From the NCBI GenBank assembly GCA_025062095.1, contig JANXAZ010000027.1, positions 1-46,445 on the forward strand: 46,445 nucleotides of DNA, read 5' to 3'. This DNA is from Geminicoccaceae bacterium. Lineage in GTDB: Bacteria > Pseudomonadota > Alphaproteobacteria > Geminicoccales > Geminicoccaceae. A program made the translations under genes and the position numbers. Positions 21,034 through 28,670 of this stretch are shown here, piece by piece. The stretch's first letter is position 1. Every line of letters starts with the position of its first letter. The notes beneath the pieces are model-generated. The model was not told where the DNA came from. It saw only the letters and a list, made by a program, of their open reading frames with translations, and did not search any database.

Positions 21034-21738
21034 TCACCCGGCGCACAAGGCGGCCACCGCCTCGAGCCGCCCCATCGTCTCGGCGTCGAGCCGGCCGTCC
21101 ACCCGCCAGGGCCTGAAGCGGCGCTGGAAGGCGGCGAGCACCGTCGCCCGCTCGCGCGCCTGCACGGGGAGCCGGTAGCCGATGGCGGCGAGGAGCCGAT
21201 CGGCTTCGCGCGCATCGGGCGGGCGGGCACGGGCTCTCTCCGGCCAGATCGCGAGGCCCGCGCGCGCGAGCCGGGGCCAGGGGAAGCGCTCGCCCGGGTC
21301 GAGCTTGCGCTCGGGAGCCACGTCGCTGTGGCCGAGGACCCGCGCCGGCGGGATCGGGAAGCGGGCGAGAAGCGCCGCCAACAGATCGAGGAGCGCGGCG
21401 ATCTGGGGCTCGGGGAAGGGGCGCAGGCCGTGGGCGTGGCCGGGATTGACGAGCTCGATGCCGATCGAGCGGTCGTTGAGCCGTTCCGCCCCCGCCCAGA
21501 AGCTCCGCCCCGCGTGCCAGGCGCGCGATTCCTCGGGCACCAGACGGACGACGTTTCCCGCCTCGTCGACGAGATAATGCGCGCTCACCGCGGCCGCCGG
21601 ATCGCACAGGCGGGCGAGCGCCGCCGCGGCGCTCGCCATCCCCGTGTAATGGAGAACGATCGTATCGATCGCCGCCCCCGCCGGGCGCGCATCGCGGTTG
21701 GGCGAGGGATGCTCGCGGATCGCGAGAAGACGCGCCAC
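21034..21738 (-). CDS. N-acetylmuramoyl-L-alanine amidase with peptidoglycan-binding tail
   Basis: A 234-residue zinc amidase of the Amidase_2/AmpD type, cleaving the bond between MurNAc (or anhydroMurNAc) and L-Ala in muropeptides. The expected zinc ligands are His30 (in DTIVLHYTGM), His137 and Asp147 (in GHSDVAPERKLDPG). The DRSIGIELVNPGH strand is typical. Residues about 170-234 (READRLLAAIGY to DAETMGRLEAVA) look like a PG_binding_1 domain, giving an AmiD-like domain order. No clear signal peptide is visible, so it may act in the cytoplasm in wall recycling, as AmpD does. The location is uncertain. It lies directly upstream of rnpB and downstream of the DUF4175 gene. Confidence 0.9.
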   Translation of the reverse strand: MARLLAIREHPSPNRDARPAGAAIDTIVLHYTGMASAAAALARLCDPAAAVSAHYLVDEAGNVVRLVPEESRAWHAGRSFWAGAERLNDRSIGIELVNPGHAHGLRPFPEPQIAALLDLLAALLARFPIPPARVLGHSDVAPERKLDPGERFPWPRLARAGLAIWPERARARPPDAREADRLLAAIGYRLPVQARERATVLAAFQRRFRPWRVDGRLDAETMGRLEAVAALCAG

Positions 21739-21762
21739 GCGGCGAGGCGGTCGCGCCCGCGC

Positions 21763-24345
21763 TCAGAAGCGATCGAGCAGGCGCTTGTAATAGTCGAGTT
21801 CGAGCGGCGGGCGGTGGCGCTCGCTCGAGCGACGGTAGAGCTCTTCGAGCACCTCCCGCGCCCGGCCGAGATCGGCCTCCTCGGGCACGAGCTCGCCGCG
21901 GGTGTCCCAACCCCCGTCGTTGAACTGCGAGCGCCCCAGCGGATCGCGGCCGCGCCGACCCTCGGCCAGGGGCTCGCGGCCGGGGCCCGGTCCCTGGTCG
22001 CGGCCCAGCTGCTGCTGCATCTGCTCGAGCATCGCCTGGCCGCCCTGCTGCAAGAGATCGAGAGCCTGGGCCTGGTTGGGCACCGCGCGGCCGGGGTCGC
22101 CCTCGCCGAGCGCGTCGCGCGCCGCGCGCATCTCCATCTCCGCCTGGCCGAGCTCGCGCGGGATGGCCATCCCGCGCTCGCCCATCCGGCGCATGAGTTC
22201 GCCCAGGGCCCGCCTGAGCCCTTCCTGCTCGGCCGCCGCCCGACCCGGGGAGTCGGGAAGGGCGTTCTCGGCCTCGCCGCCCTGCATCGGCTGGCCCTGG
22301 CCCATCGGCCCGCGCTGGCCGGGTTGGCCGCGCTGGCCGGGCTGGCGTTGCGCGCGCTGGCCCTGGCGGTTCTGTTGCCCCTGTCGGCCCTGCGTCTCGC
22401 GCTGGCCCTGCTCGCCTTCGCCGGTCATCCCTTGCTGCATGCGGTGGCTGCGATCGAGGAGATCGCGCTGCAGCTCGATCATCTTCTGCAGGTCCGAGAG
22501 CATCTTCTGCTCCGCGGAGGGCCGCTGTTGGCCGCGCGCGACCTGCAGGTTCTCGAGCATCTCGCGCAGCTGCTGGAGCATCTGTCGGGCGGCTTCGCGC
22601 TGGCCCGCGCGCATGAGCTCGCGCGCGCGATCGAGCATGCGCTGCAGATCCTGCCGATCGACCAGCCGCGAGGGATCCAGCGGCTGCATCGGTTGCTGCT
22701 GCGCGGCGGGATCCTGCATCTCGGCGAGGGCCTGGCGCGCGAGCTCCTCGAGGAAGCGGTCGAGCGCGTCTTGCAGCTCGGCCAGGAGCCGCTCCAGCTC
22801 GGCGTCGCTCGTCGGCTCGGCGAGGGCCCGCTCGAGCCGCTCTTGGAGCGCGCGCAGCTCGCGTTCGGCTTGCGAGAGCGCGCCGTCCTCGATGTAGAGC
22901 GCGATCTCCCACAGAAGATCGATCACCGCCCGCCGCCGCTCGCGCGTCTCGGCGTCGCGGGTGCGCAACGCCGCCACCCGCAGGCTCAGGGGCACGACGG
23001 CACCGTGGGCGAGTGCGGCCTCGGTCTCGGCCAGCCCGGCCAGCCGCCCCGCCACCTGTTCGCGCAGCTCGGGCCGGGCGACGAGAGCCTTGCGCTGCTC
23101 GATCACCGCGCGCGCGAGCGGGTTGCGGAACCGCCGCTCGGGCAGGACGAGGCGCAAGGGGCCGCTGCGGCCCTCCTGGCCGAGGGAATCGGTGGCGAGC
23201 AGGCGCATCTCGACCTCGAGCCCGGCGAAGGGATGGGCGAGGAGGTCGCTGTAGGCGGCGGAGGCGTGCTTGCCCGGCCGCGGCTGGAGCTTGGCGAGCG
23301 GCAGCCGCTCTTTTTCCTCGAGCAGCGTCGCGGTGGCGAGCTCGAGCGCGACCTCGCTCACCCCGTAATCGTCCTCGGCCTCGAAGCCGATGCGGAGCAC
23401 CCCGCGGTGGGTGACCTTCGGCTCCTCGACGAAGGCCACGGACGGCGCGCGATCGGGGATCGCCTCGACGGTCCAGCTCCGGATCTCGCGCCCGTCGGGA
23501 GCGAGGATCGAAAGCCGCCCGGAACTTCCGATCTTGCCGCGCGCCTCGGCGCTGCCTCCGCCGAGATCGGCGAAGGCCAGGCTCTCGCCGCCGGGCAGGA
23601 CGAGCGCGGCCGCGCGCGCCTCGCTGCCCGGGGGCAGATGGTGCAGCTGGCCCAGGACCTCGCTGCCCGCGGGCACGACGAGCCGCTCCTCGCGGGCGGT
23701 CTGCTCGGCTCCCAGGGGCGGTTTGCGCGTGTAGGCCGGCGGGGTGATCCACAGCCCGGCGGCGACCGGCGGGGGCGGGACGCGCTCGGCCGCGGCCGGC
23801 GAGAAAGCGGCGAGGATGCGGGCGCCGTATTCGCCGCGGGCATCGACGAGGGCGACCACGAGGAGCAGGAGAAGCGCCGCGCGCAGCGCCCAGGGATCGC
23901 GCTCGGGCAGCGCCGAGCGCGGCGGATGGAGCCGCAACCGCTCGACGAGCCGGGCGAGCCGCGCCCGGTGGATCTCCCACAAAAGCCGCGTCTGCGGATC
24001 GGCGATCTCCTCCGGTAGGCGATCCTCGAGCGCGCGCAGGGCACGGTGGGGGATGCGGCTGTCCCCTTCGAGGCGGGCGAGCGCCTCTTCGCGGCCCGGA
24101 AGGCGCAGCCTGCGCACACCGTAACCCACCGCGAGCGCGAACGAGACCGCGAACGAGACCAGCCCGGCCCAGTGCAGGGCCACGGGCACGCGGTGCCAGA
24201 GGTCCAGAAGGGCGAGCGCGAGGAACAGGCCCGCGACCGCCACCGCCGGCCACAGCGCCGGCCAGCTCCGCTCGATCGTCAGGACCAGCCGGGCGAGCGT
24301 CAGGCGCAGGCGAAAGCCGGGCCGGGTCCTGGGATCCTCGCTCAT
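21763..24345 (-). CDS. DUF4175 (TIGR02302-like) membrane protein with Gln-rich coiled-coil C-terminus
   Basis: A large (860-residue) alphaproteobacterial protein of unknown function. Three hydrophobic segments lie near the N-terminus (about 28-50, 56-75 and 148-166). A middle beta-rich stretch (GLWITPPAYTRKPPLG, DRAPSVAFVEEPKVTHRGVLRIGFEAEDDYGV, about 195-400) follows. After about residue 470 the protein is long, helical and charged (QAERELRALQERLERAL onwards). It then passes through a low-complexity Gln/Gly/Arg segment (about 660-715, repeats of GQxGQ), ending with ELDYYKRLLDRF. The ATG at 24345 overlaps the lysA stop (ATGA), so the two are co-translated. The conserved association with lysA in related bacteria hints at an envelope-related job, but that is inference. 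Confidence 0.85.
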   Translation of the reverse strand: MSEDPRTRPGFRLRLTLARLVLTIERSWPALWPAVAVAGLFLALALLDLWHRVPVALHWAGLVSFAVSFALAVGYGVRRLRLPGREEALARLEGDSRIPHRALRALEDRLPEEIADPQTRLLWEIHRARLARLVERLRLHPPRSALPERDPWALRAALLLLLVVALVDARGEYGARILAAFSPAAAERVPPPPVAAGLWITPPAYTRKPPLGAEQTAREERLVVPAGSEVLGQLHHLPPGSEARAAALVLPGGESLAFADLGGGSAEARGKIGSSGRLSILAPDGREIRSWTVEAIPDRAPSVAFVEEPKVTHRGVLRIGFEAEDDYGVSEVALELATATLLEEKERLPLAKLQPRPGKHASAAYSDLLAHPFAGLEVEMRLLATDSLGQEGRSGPLRLVLPERRFRNPLARAVIEQRKALVARPELREQVAGRLAGLAETEAALAHGAVVPLSLRVAALRTRDAETRERRRAVIDLLWEIALYIEDGALSQAERELRALQERLERALAEPTSDAELERLLAELQDALDRFLEELARQALAEMQDPAAQQQPMQPLDPSRLVDRQDLQRMLDRARELMRAGQREAARQMLQQLREMLENLQVARGQQRPSAEQKMLSDLQKMIELQRDLLDRSHRMQQGMTGEGEQGQRETQGRQGQQNRQGQRAQRQPGQRGQPGQRGPMGQGQPMQGGEAENALPDSPGRAAAEQEGLRRALGELMRRMGERGMAIPRELGQAEMEMRAARDALGEGDPGRAVPNQAQALDLLQQGGQAMLEQMQQQLGRDQGPGPGREPLAEGRRGRDPLGRSQFNDGGWDTRGELVPEEADLGRAREVLEELYRRSSERHRPPLELDYYKRLLDRF

Positions 24346-25643
24346 GCTCCGCTCCCGCATCCTGTCGCCCGCACCGACCGCTCGAGCCATTCCGGGATCC
24401 GCTCTTGCGCCATCTGCTCCTCGGGCTCGCGCCGCGCTCGGACGAGGGCCGCCTTCCGGCCGTCGATCAACACCTCGGCCGGCGATGGCCGAGAATTGTA
24501 GTCCGACGCCATCACCATGCCATAGGCACCGGCGGTGCGGAAGGCCACGAGATCGCCCGGACGCAGACGCGGCAACGCATAGTCGCGACCGAACCGATCG
24601 GACGATTCGCAAATCGGACCCACCACGTCGGTCACGAGGAGTGTCTCGTGCGGAGCGGGGGCGCGCACCGGCAGGAGCGCGTGCCGCGCGCCGTAGAGCG
24701 CGGGACGCAACAGCGCGTTCATCCCCGCATCGAGAACCAGGAAGCGCCGCTCGCGCGTCTCCTTGAGCTCGACGACCGCGCTCACGAGCACCCCGGCCTC
24801 GGCCACCAGGAACCGCCCGGGTTCGAAGACGAGCTCGACATCGAGACCGGCGACGAGCCGACGGACGAGGGCGGCCAAGCCGGCGACGTCGAACGGCGGC
24901 TCGCCGTCGTAAGGCACGCCGAAGCCGCCGCCGAGATCGAGCCTTCGGATCGCGATCCCGCGCCCGCGCAGAGCCCGCGCGAGCGCGATCGCGCGGGCAT
25001 AGGCTCGCTCGAAGGTGGAAAGCTCGAAGATCTGCGAGCCCACGTGCAGATGCACGCCCACCGGCTCGAGACCGGGAAGGCGCGCGGCTTTCTCGTAAAG
25101 CGCCGGGGCGTCCTCGATCGGGACGCCGAACTTGTCGCCCCGGCGCCCGGTGGCGATCTTGTCGTGGGTGGCGGCGGCGACGTCGGGGTTGACGCGCAGG
25201 GCGATGGGCGCCCTGCGACCGAGGGCGCGCGCGATCGCCGCGATGCGCTCGAGCTCGCTTTCGCTTTCGACGTTGAACTGGAGGATGTCTTCCTCGAGGG
25301 CGCGGCGGATCTCGGCATCGGTCTTGCCCACCCCGGCGAAGACGATCTTGCGGGCCGGAACGCCGGCCGCGCGCGCGCGCGCGAGCTCGCCTCCGGAGAC
25401 CACGTCCGCACCCGCTCCCAAGAGCGCGAGCGTGCGGATCACGGCGAGGTTGTGATTGGCCTTGACGGCGTAGCAGAAGAGCGGGGGGTCGGGGGCGAAG
25501 GCGGCGCGGAGCGCGTGCCAGCGGTCGCGGATCGCGTTCGCCGAATAGACGTAAAGCGGTGTACCGAACCGACGGGCGAGCTCGGAAAGCGCGATCTCCT
25601 CGCAGAAGAGCTCGCCCTCGCGGTAGAAAAAGGCCTCGTACAC
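24342..25643 (-). CDS. lysA: Diaminopimelate decarboxylase
   Basis: A PLP-dependent fold-III decarboxylase that turns meso-diaminopimelate into L-lysine, the last step of lysine synthesis. The 433 residues show the PLP lysine in CYAVKANHN (Lys61), the glycine-rich phosphate loop LDLGGGFGVPYDGEPP, LVFEPGRFLVAEAGVLVS and VGPICESSDRFGRD with the conserved active-site Cys. AFRTAGAYGMVMASDYNSRP supplies the second-subunit Tyr. The start GTG at 25643 has G-rich sequence upstream. It shares its substrate with MurE of the dcw cluster. The small lipoprotein gene often found before lysA in related species is not seen. Instead a 97-residue unknown gene lies upstream. Confidence 0.97.
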   Translation of the reverse strand: MYEAFFYREGELFCEEIALSELARRFGTPLYVYSANAIRDRWHALRAAFAPDPPLFCYAVKANHNLAVIRTLALLGAGADVVSGGELARARAAGVPARKIVFAGVGKTDAEIRRALEEDILQFNVESESELERIAAIARALGRRAPIALRVNPDVAAATHDKIATGRRGDKFGVPIEDAPALYEKAARLPGLEPVGVHLHVGSQIFELSTFERAYARAIALARALRGRGIAIRRLDLGGGFGVPYDGEPPFDVAGLAALVRRLVAGLDVELVFEPGRFLVAEAGVLVSAVVELKETRERRFLVLDAGMNALLRPALYGARHALLPVRAPAPHETLLVTDVVGPICESSDRFGRDYALPRLRPGDLVAFRTAGAYGMVMASDYNSRPSPAEVLIDGRKAALVRARREPEEQMAQERIPEWLERSVRATGCGSGA

Positions 25644-25717
25644 CCGACCCCCGTCCCCTCCGGCTCGGGGCTAGCACGCGGCCGGAAGCGGGGGAAGCCG
25701 ATGCCGCTCAGGGCGCC

Positions 25718-26011
25718 TCAATCGCCGGGTCCGTCCCGGCCTTCCAGGGCGTAGAGCCGGTCGAGCTCGGCATCGAAGGCCGCGGTCAAAAGGCGCGCTT
25801 CCTCTTCGGGCAGCCAGCGGGCGAGCGCGTGGAAGCGCAGCTCGGCGACGGTCGCCTTGGTGCGGCCGTCTTCGGGCAGCCGCTCGAGGGCCCGCCAACA
25901 GTCGAGCATGCCGGCGAGCTCGCGCCGCACCGCGTCGAGGAAGAGGGGATCCGGCCGCCCCGGCGGGGGCTCGGGCGGGGGGCCGAAGAGCTCGAGCTGG
26001 GGGTCGGACAC
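25718..26011 (-). CDS. Small hypothetical protein (97 residues)
   Basis: No family is recognised. The protein begins MSDPQLELFGPPPEP, has a Pro-rich segment (about 10-22), and then is helical and charged with PLFLDAVRRELAGMLDCWRALERLP and ATVAELRFHALARWLPEEEARLL. It has no signal peptide and no membrane segment. The start GTG at 26011 is supported by GAGGAG six bases upstream. The acidic, Leu-rich composition and the LELF opening recall small alphaproteobacterial proteins next to lysA, but no function can be given. The gene lies between tRNA-Arg and lysA on the same strand. The 234 bases upstream to the tRNA show no other gene. Confidence 0.65.
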   Translation of the reverse strand: MSDPQLELFGPPPEPPPGRPDPLFLDAVRRELAGMLDCWRALERLPEDGRTKATVAELRFHALARWLPEEEARLLTAAFDAELDRLYALEGRDGPGD

Positions 26012-26245
26012 CGGGTTCTCCTCGGTCGCGCGGCCCCCGTTCTCGCAGCGGTTGCGCGACGGAAAAGAGCGCAGCATGGTGTGTCCATGAACGAGCGCTG
26101 GCGCGCCGGGCGCTTTCGCGGGCCCATCCGCGACTGCGCCTTTCGCCTCGGCGGCCGAAGCGGGGCGCGGCTCGGGCTCGCGCGCCGGTCGCGCGGCTCT
26201 TCGGAAATCGACGCCTTCCGCCGCCCGAGGAAACGAATCGCGCCT

Positions 26246-26322
26246 TGGTGCGCCCGACAGGACTCGAACCTGTGACCCCGGGATTAGGAATCCCGTGCTC
26301 TATCCTGCTGAGCTACGGGCGC
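26246..26322 (-). tRNA. tRNA-Arg (anticodon CCU)
   Basis: A 77-nucleotide cloverleaf. The acceptor stem GCGCCCG pairs with CGGGCGC and is followed by an encoded ACCA. The D-arm is GCTC-AGCAGGATA-GAGC. The anticodon stem CGGGA/TCCCG has loop TTCCTAA, giving anticodon CCT (reads AGG). The T-arm is ACAGG-TTCGAGT-CCTGT. A CCU arginine tRNA reads a rare codon in such GC-rich genomes. Confidence 0.97.
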
Positions 26323-26332
26323 TTCGAGCGCT

Positions 26333-26338
26333 ACTATA
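26333..26338 (-). promoter_or_regulatory. -10 element of the tRNA-Arg promoter
   Basis: TATAGT on the minus strand, ending 11 bases before the mature tRNA 5' end, is a near-consensus -10. The matching -35 position (26356-26361, TGGCGC) is weak. It overlaps the region just before the divergent thermonuclease-like gene. Confidence 0.45.
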
Positions 26339-26351
26339 GGGGGCGGGGAGG

Positions 26352-27134
26352 ATGAGCGCCAGGGCGGCCCGCTCGCGGCGGGGTTTTTCGGCCGCGCTCG
26401 CGGCCTCCGCGCTCGCCGCGCTCGCTCGCGGAAGGCGACCGGCGCGGGCCGCACCGATCGATGCGGCGGTGGCGGAAGTCGAAGGCCCCGATCGGCTGCG
26501 CTTCGGAGACGGACGCATCGCCAGACTCCTCGGCTACGTCGTCCCGGGCGATCTCTCGCCGGCTCCGGCGGACCTGTCGCGCGCGCTCCGGACGAAAGCT
26601 CGGCTCGCAGAGCTCGCGGCGCAGGGCCTGCGGTTCGAGATCCTGGCCGAGGACCGCTACGGTCGGCTCGAAGCCCTCGCGCGCACCGCAGACGGCCGGC
26701 TCGTCGCGGAGCTCTTCGTCGAAGAGGGGCTCGCCTGGGCCTGGGCCGACGGTCTGCCCGCGCCCGCGGGTCGGCTTCTGCTGGCGGCCGAGGAGCGGGC
26801 GCGGAAGGCGCGCCGCGGTCTGTGGGCGGAGCCGGCGCTCGCCGAGCAAGACGCGCGCGGGATCGCCCCCGAGCCGATCCGGTTCGTGGTCGCGGTGGGC
26901 GAAGTGCACCGGATCGGGCGCGGTGCGCTCTTCTTCTATCTCGATCTCGGACCCGATCGGAGAAGCGATCTCGCGCTGCGCATCCCCGAGCGGGCCGCGC
27001 CCGCCTTCCGGCGCGCCGGGCTCGCCCCCGAGCGGCTCGAGGGCAAGCGGCTGCGCGTGCGCGGCTGGCTCTTCGCGACGCGCGGGCCCACAATCGAGAC
27101 CGAGGATCCGCTTTCGGTCGAGGTACTGGAGTGA
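26352..27134 (+). CDS. Exported thermonuclease-like (SNase fold) protein, active site degenerate
   Basis: A 260-residue protein whose N-terminus SRRGFSAALAASALAALA resembles a Tat signal peptide: twin Arg, hydrophobic core, Ala cleavage region. The middle matches the staphylococcal-nuclease fold: RLRFGDGRIARLLGYVVPGD, then EDRYGRLEALARTADGRLVAELFVEEGLAWAW, which is the DRYGR...LV..GLA pattern. By alignment from memory, the two catalytic Arg seem kept (ARLLG and YGR). The catalytic Glu and calcium Asp of the usual IDAPE motif are replaced by VVPGD, so nuclease activity is doubtful. The C-terminal 90 residues form an OB-like extension (KRLRVRGWLFATRGPTIE). It overlaps the next gene by one base (TGATG) and is divergent from tRNA-Arg. 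GGGGAGG sits directly before the ATG. Confidence 0.75.
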   Translation: MSARAARSRRGFSAALAASALAALARGRRPARAAPIDAAVAEVEGPDRLRFGDGRIARLLGYVVPGDLSPAPADLSRALRTKARLAELAAQGLRFEILAEDRYGRLEALARTADGRLVAELFVEEGLAWAWADGLPAPAGRLLLAAEERARKARRGLWAEPALAEQDARGIAPEPIRFVVAVGEVHRIGRGALFFYLDLGPDRRSDLALRIPERAAPAFRRAGLAPERLEGKRLRVRGWLFATRGPTIETEDPLSVEVLE

Positions 27135-28603
27135 TGCGCACCGGGATCGTCCCGCTCGCCTTTTGCGCGTGTCTTCTCGCCACGGGCTGCACGCCCGTGC
27201 GCAATCCGGCCACGGGCGAGCTCCAGTACACCACCATGACCCCGCAAGACGAGCTCAGGATCGGGCGCGAGCAACATCCGCGCGTGCTCGCCGAGTTCGG
27301 CGGCGAAGCCAAGGAACCGCGGGCACGCGCCTATGTACAAGAAATCGGGGAGAAGGTGAAAGCGGTCTCCGAGCTCGCCGACCAACGCTTCACTTTTACG
27401 CTCTTGGACAGCGATCTCGTCAACGCCTTCGCTCTGCCGGGAGGCTACGTCTACGTCACCCGCGGGCTTCTCGCGCTCGCCGACGACGAGGCCGAGCTCG
27501 CGGGCGTGCTCGGCCACGAAATCGGGCACGTCACCGCCCGCCACACCGCCCAGCGCTACGATCGCGCCATGCTCGGGCAGCTGGGCGCGATCGCGGCGAC
27601 GATCGCGGGCGGGATCTTGGCGGGCGAAGCCGGCGCGCAGCTCGGCCAGGCCCTGGGCGGCACCCTCGCCACGGCCTATGTCCAAGGCTTCTCGCGCGAA
27701 CAGGAGCTCGAGGCGGACCGGCTGGGGGTGCGCTATCTCGCCCGCGCCGGCTACGATCCCATGGCGATGGCGAGCTTTCTCGACGCGCTCGAGGCGGAAA
27801 GTCGGCTCAAGGCGAAGCTCGAAGGGCGCAAGGACGAGATCCCGGATTGGCTGCGGAGCCATCCGCGCACCCGCGAGCGGATCCGCGAGGCGGCGGCCGC
27901 GGCCGCCGGCAGGCAGGCGGGGCTGCGCAACCGCGACCGTTTCTTGGCGGCGATCGACGGGCTCGTCTTCGGCGACAGCCCGGCGCAGGGCTTCGTCCGC
28001 GGCACGCGCTTTCTGCATCCCGAACTCGACTTCCGCTTCGAGGCCCCGCCCGGGTTCACCCTGATCAACCGGCCGCAGGCGGTGATCGGGCGCGCCTCGG
28101 GCGGGCGGTTCTTGCAGTTCGACCTCGCCACCGCCGAGCGCACGAGCGATCCTCTCCGCTATCTGCAAGAGGAGTGGATCGCCCGCCAACGGCTCGAGCG
28201 GCTGCGGCGGATCGCGACCGAAGACGGACGCGAAGGCGCGCTCGGGCTCGGGCGGGTCAACTTCCGCAACCAGCCGGCGGCGGCGGTCTTCGCTGCGGTG
28301 GAGAGCGGCCGCCCGCGGCAGTTCTACCGCTTCGTGCTGCTGCGCACGGGCGGGCTCTCCTCTTCGGATCTGCTCGACTACGAGGCCACCGTGCGCAGCC
28401 TGAGGCGGCTCGATGCGCGCGAGCGGGCGGAGGCGCGGCCCTATCGCATCCGCATCCACCAGGTGCAGCCGGGCGAGACCGAGGCGAGCCTGATCGCGCG
28501 CATGGCGATCCCCGATGCCGCCGAATGGTTCGCGGTCCTCAACGATACCGCGCGGCGGCCGATCCGGCCGGGCGAGAAGGTGAAGCTCGTGGTGCGCGAG
28601 TGA
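27134..28603 (+). CDS. M48-family metalloprotease lipoprotein
   Basis: A 489-residue zinc protease. The lipobox LLATGC places the acylated Cys at 19, so it is probably anchored to a membrane on the periplasmic side. The zinc motif HEIGH is at 128-132, in ELAGVLGHEIGHVTARH. The third ligand Glu is in the EQELEADRLG helix (about 191). The PDW-LRSHPRTRERI end of the protease domain resembles the BepA/LoiP group that does quality control of outer-membrane proteins. After about residue 290 a second, less familiar region follows (FRFEAPPGFTLINRP...). The last 50 residues (IRIHQVQPGETEASLIARMAI...RPIRPGEKVKLVV) look like a LysM-type peptidoglycan-binding module. The start ATG at 27134 overlaps the preceding stop. 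It is likely co-transcribed with the thermonuclease-like gene. Confidence 0.9.
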   Translation: MRTGIVPLAFCACLLATGCTPVRNPATGELQYTTMTPQDELRIGREQHPRVLAEFGGEAKEPRARAYVQEIGEKVKAVSELADQRFTFTLLDSDLVNAFALPGGYVYVTRGLLALADDEAELAGVLGHEIGHVTARHTAQRYDRAMLGQLGAIAATIAGGILAGEAGAQLGQALGGTLATAYVQGFSREQELEADRLGVRYLARAGYDPMAMASFLDALEAESRLKAKLEGRKDEIPDWLRSHPRTRERIREAAAAAAGRQAGLRNRDRFLAAIDGLVFGDSPAQGFVRGTRFLHPELDFRFEAPPGFTLINRPQAVIGRASGGRFLQFDLATAERTSDPLRYLQEEWIARQRLERLRRIATEDGREGALGLGRVNFRNQPAAAVFAAVESGRPRQFYRFVLLRTGGLSSSDLLDYEATVRSLRRLDARERAEARPYRIRIHQVQPGETEASLIARMAIPDAAEWFAVLNDTARRPIRPGEKVKLVVRE

Positions 28604-28670
28604 GCCGCACCTGCGCTCCGGGCGCGCGGCTGCGCGCACGACAACGACAGAGAACGGAGGAGAACCGACC

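Noticed and set aside
22300-22420. GC-rich short repeats in the DUF4175 gene considered as a CRISPR or satellite
   Set aside because: The repeats are irregular GQ/QR codon runs kept in frame within a coding region, without spacers of constant length.
20503-24018. 1171-codon plus-strand frame over rnpB, the amidase and the DUF4175 gene
   Set aside because: It crosses the RNase P RNA and has Leu/Ala/Arg-rich shadow composition. All real features here are on the minus strand.
25559-26275. Plus-strand frame ending inside the tRNA-Arg gene
   Set aside because: It runs antisense across lysA and the 97-residue gene and reads into tRNA sequence.
26246-26322. tRNA-Arg as an integration site (attB) for a mobile element
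   Set aside because: No integrase, no second copy of the tRNA 3' end and no atypical genes in the window.
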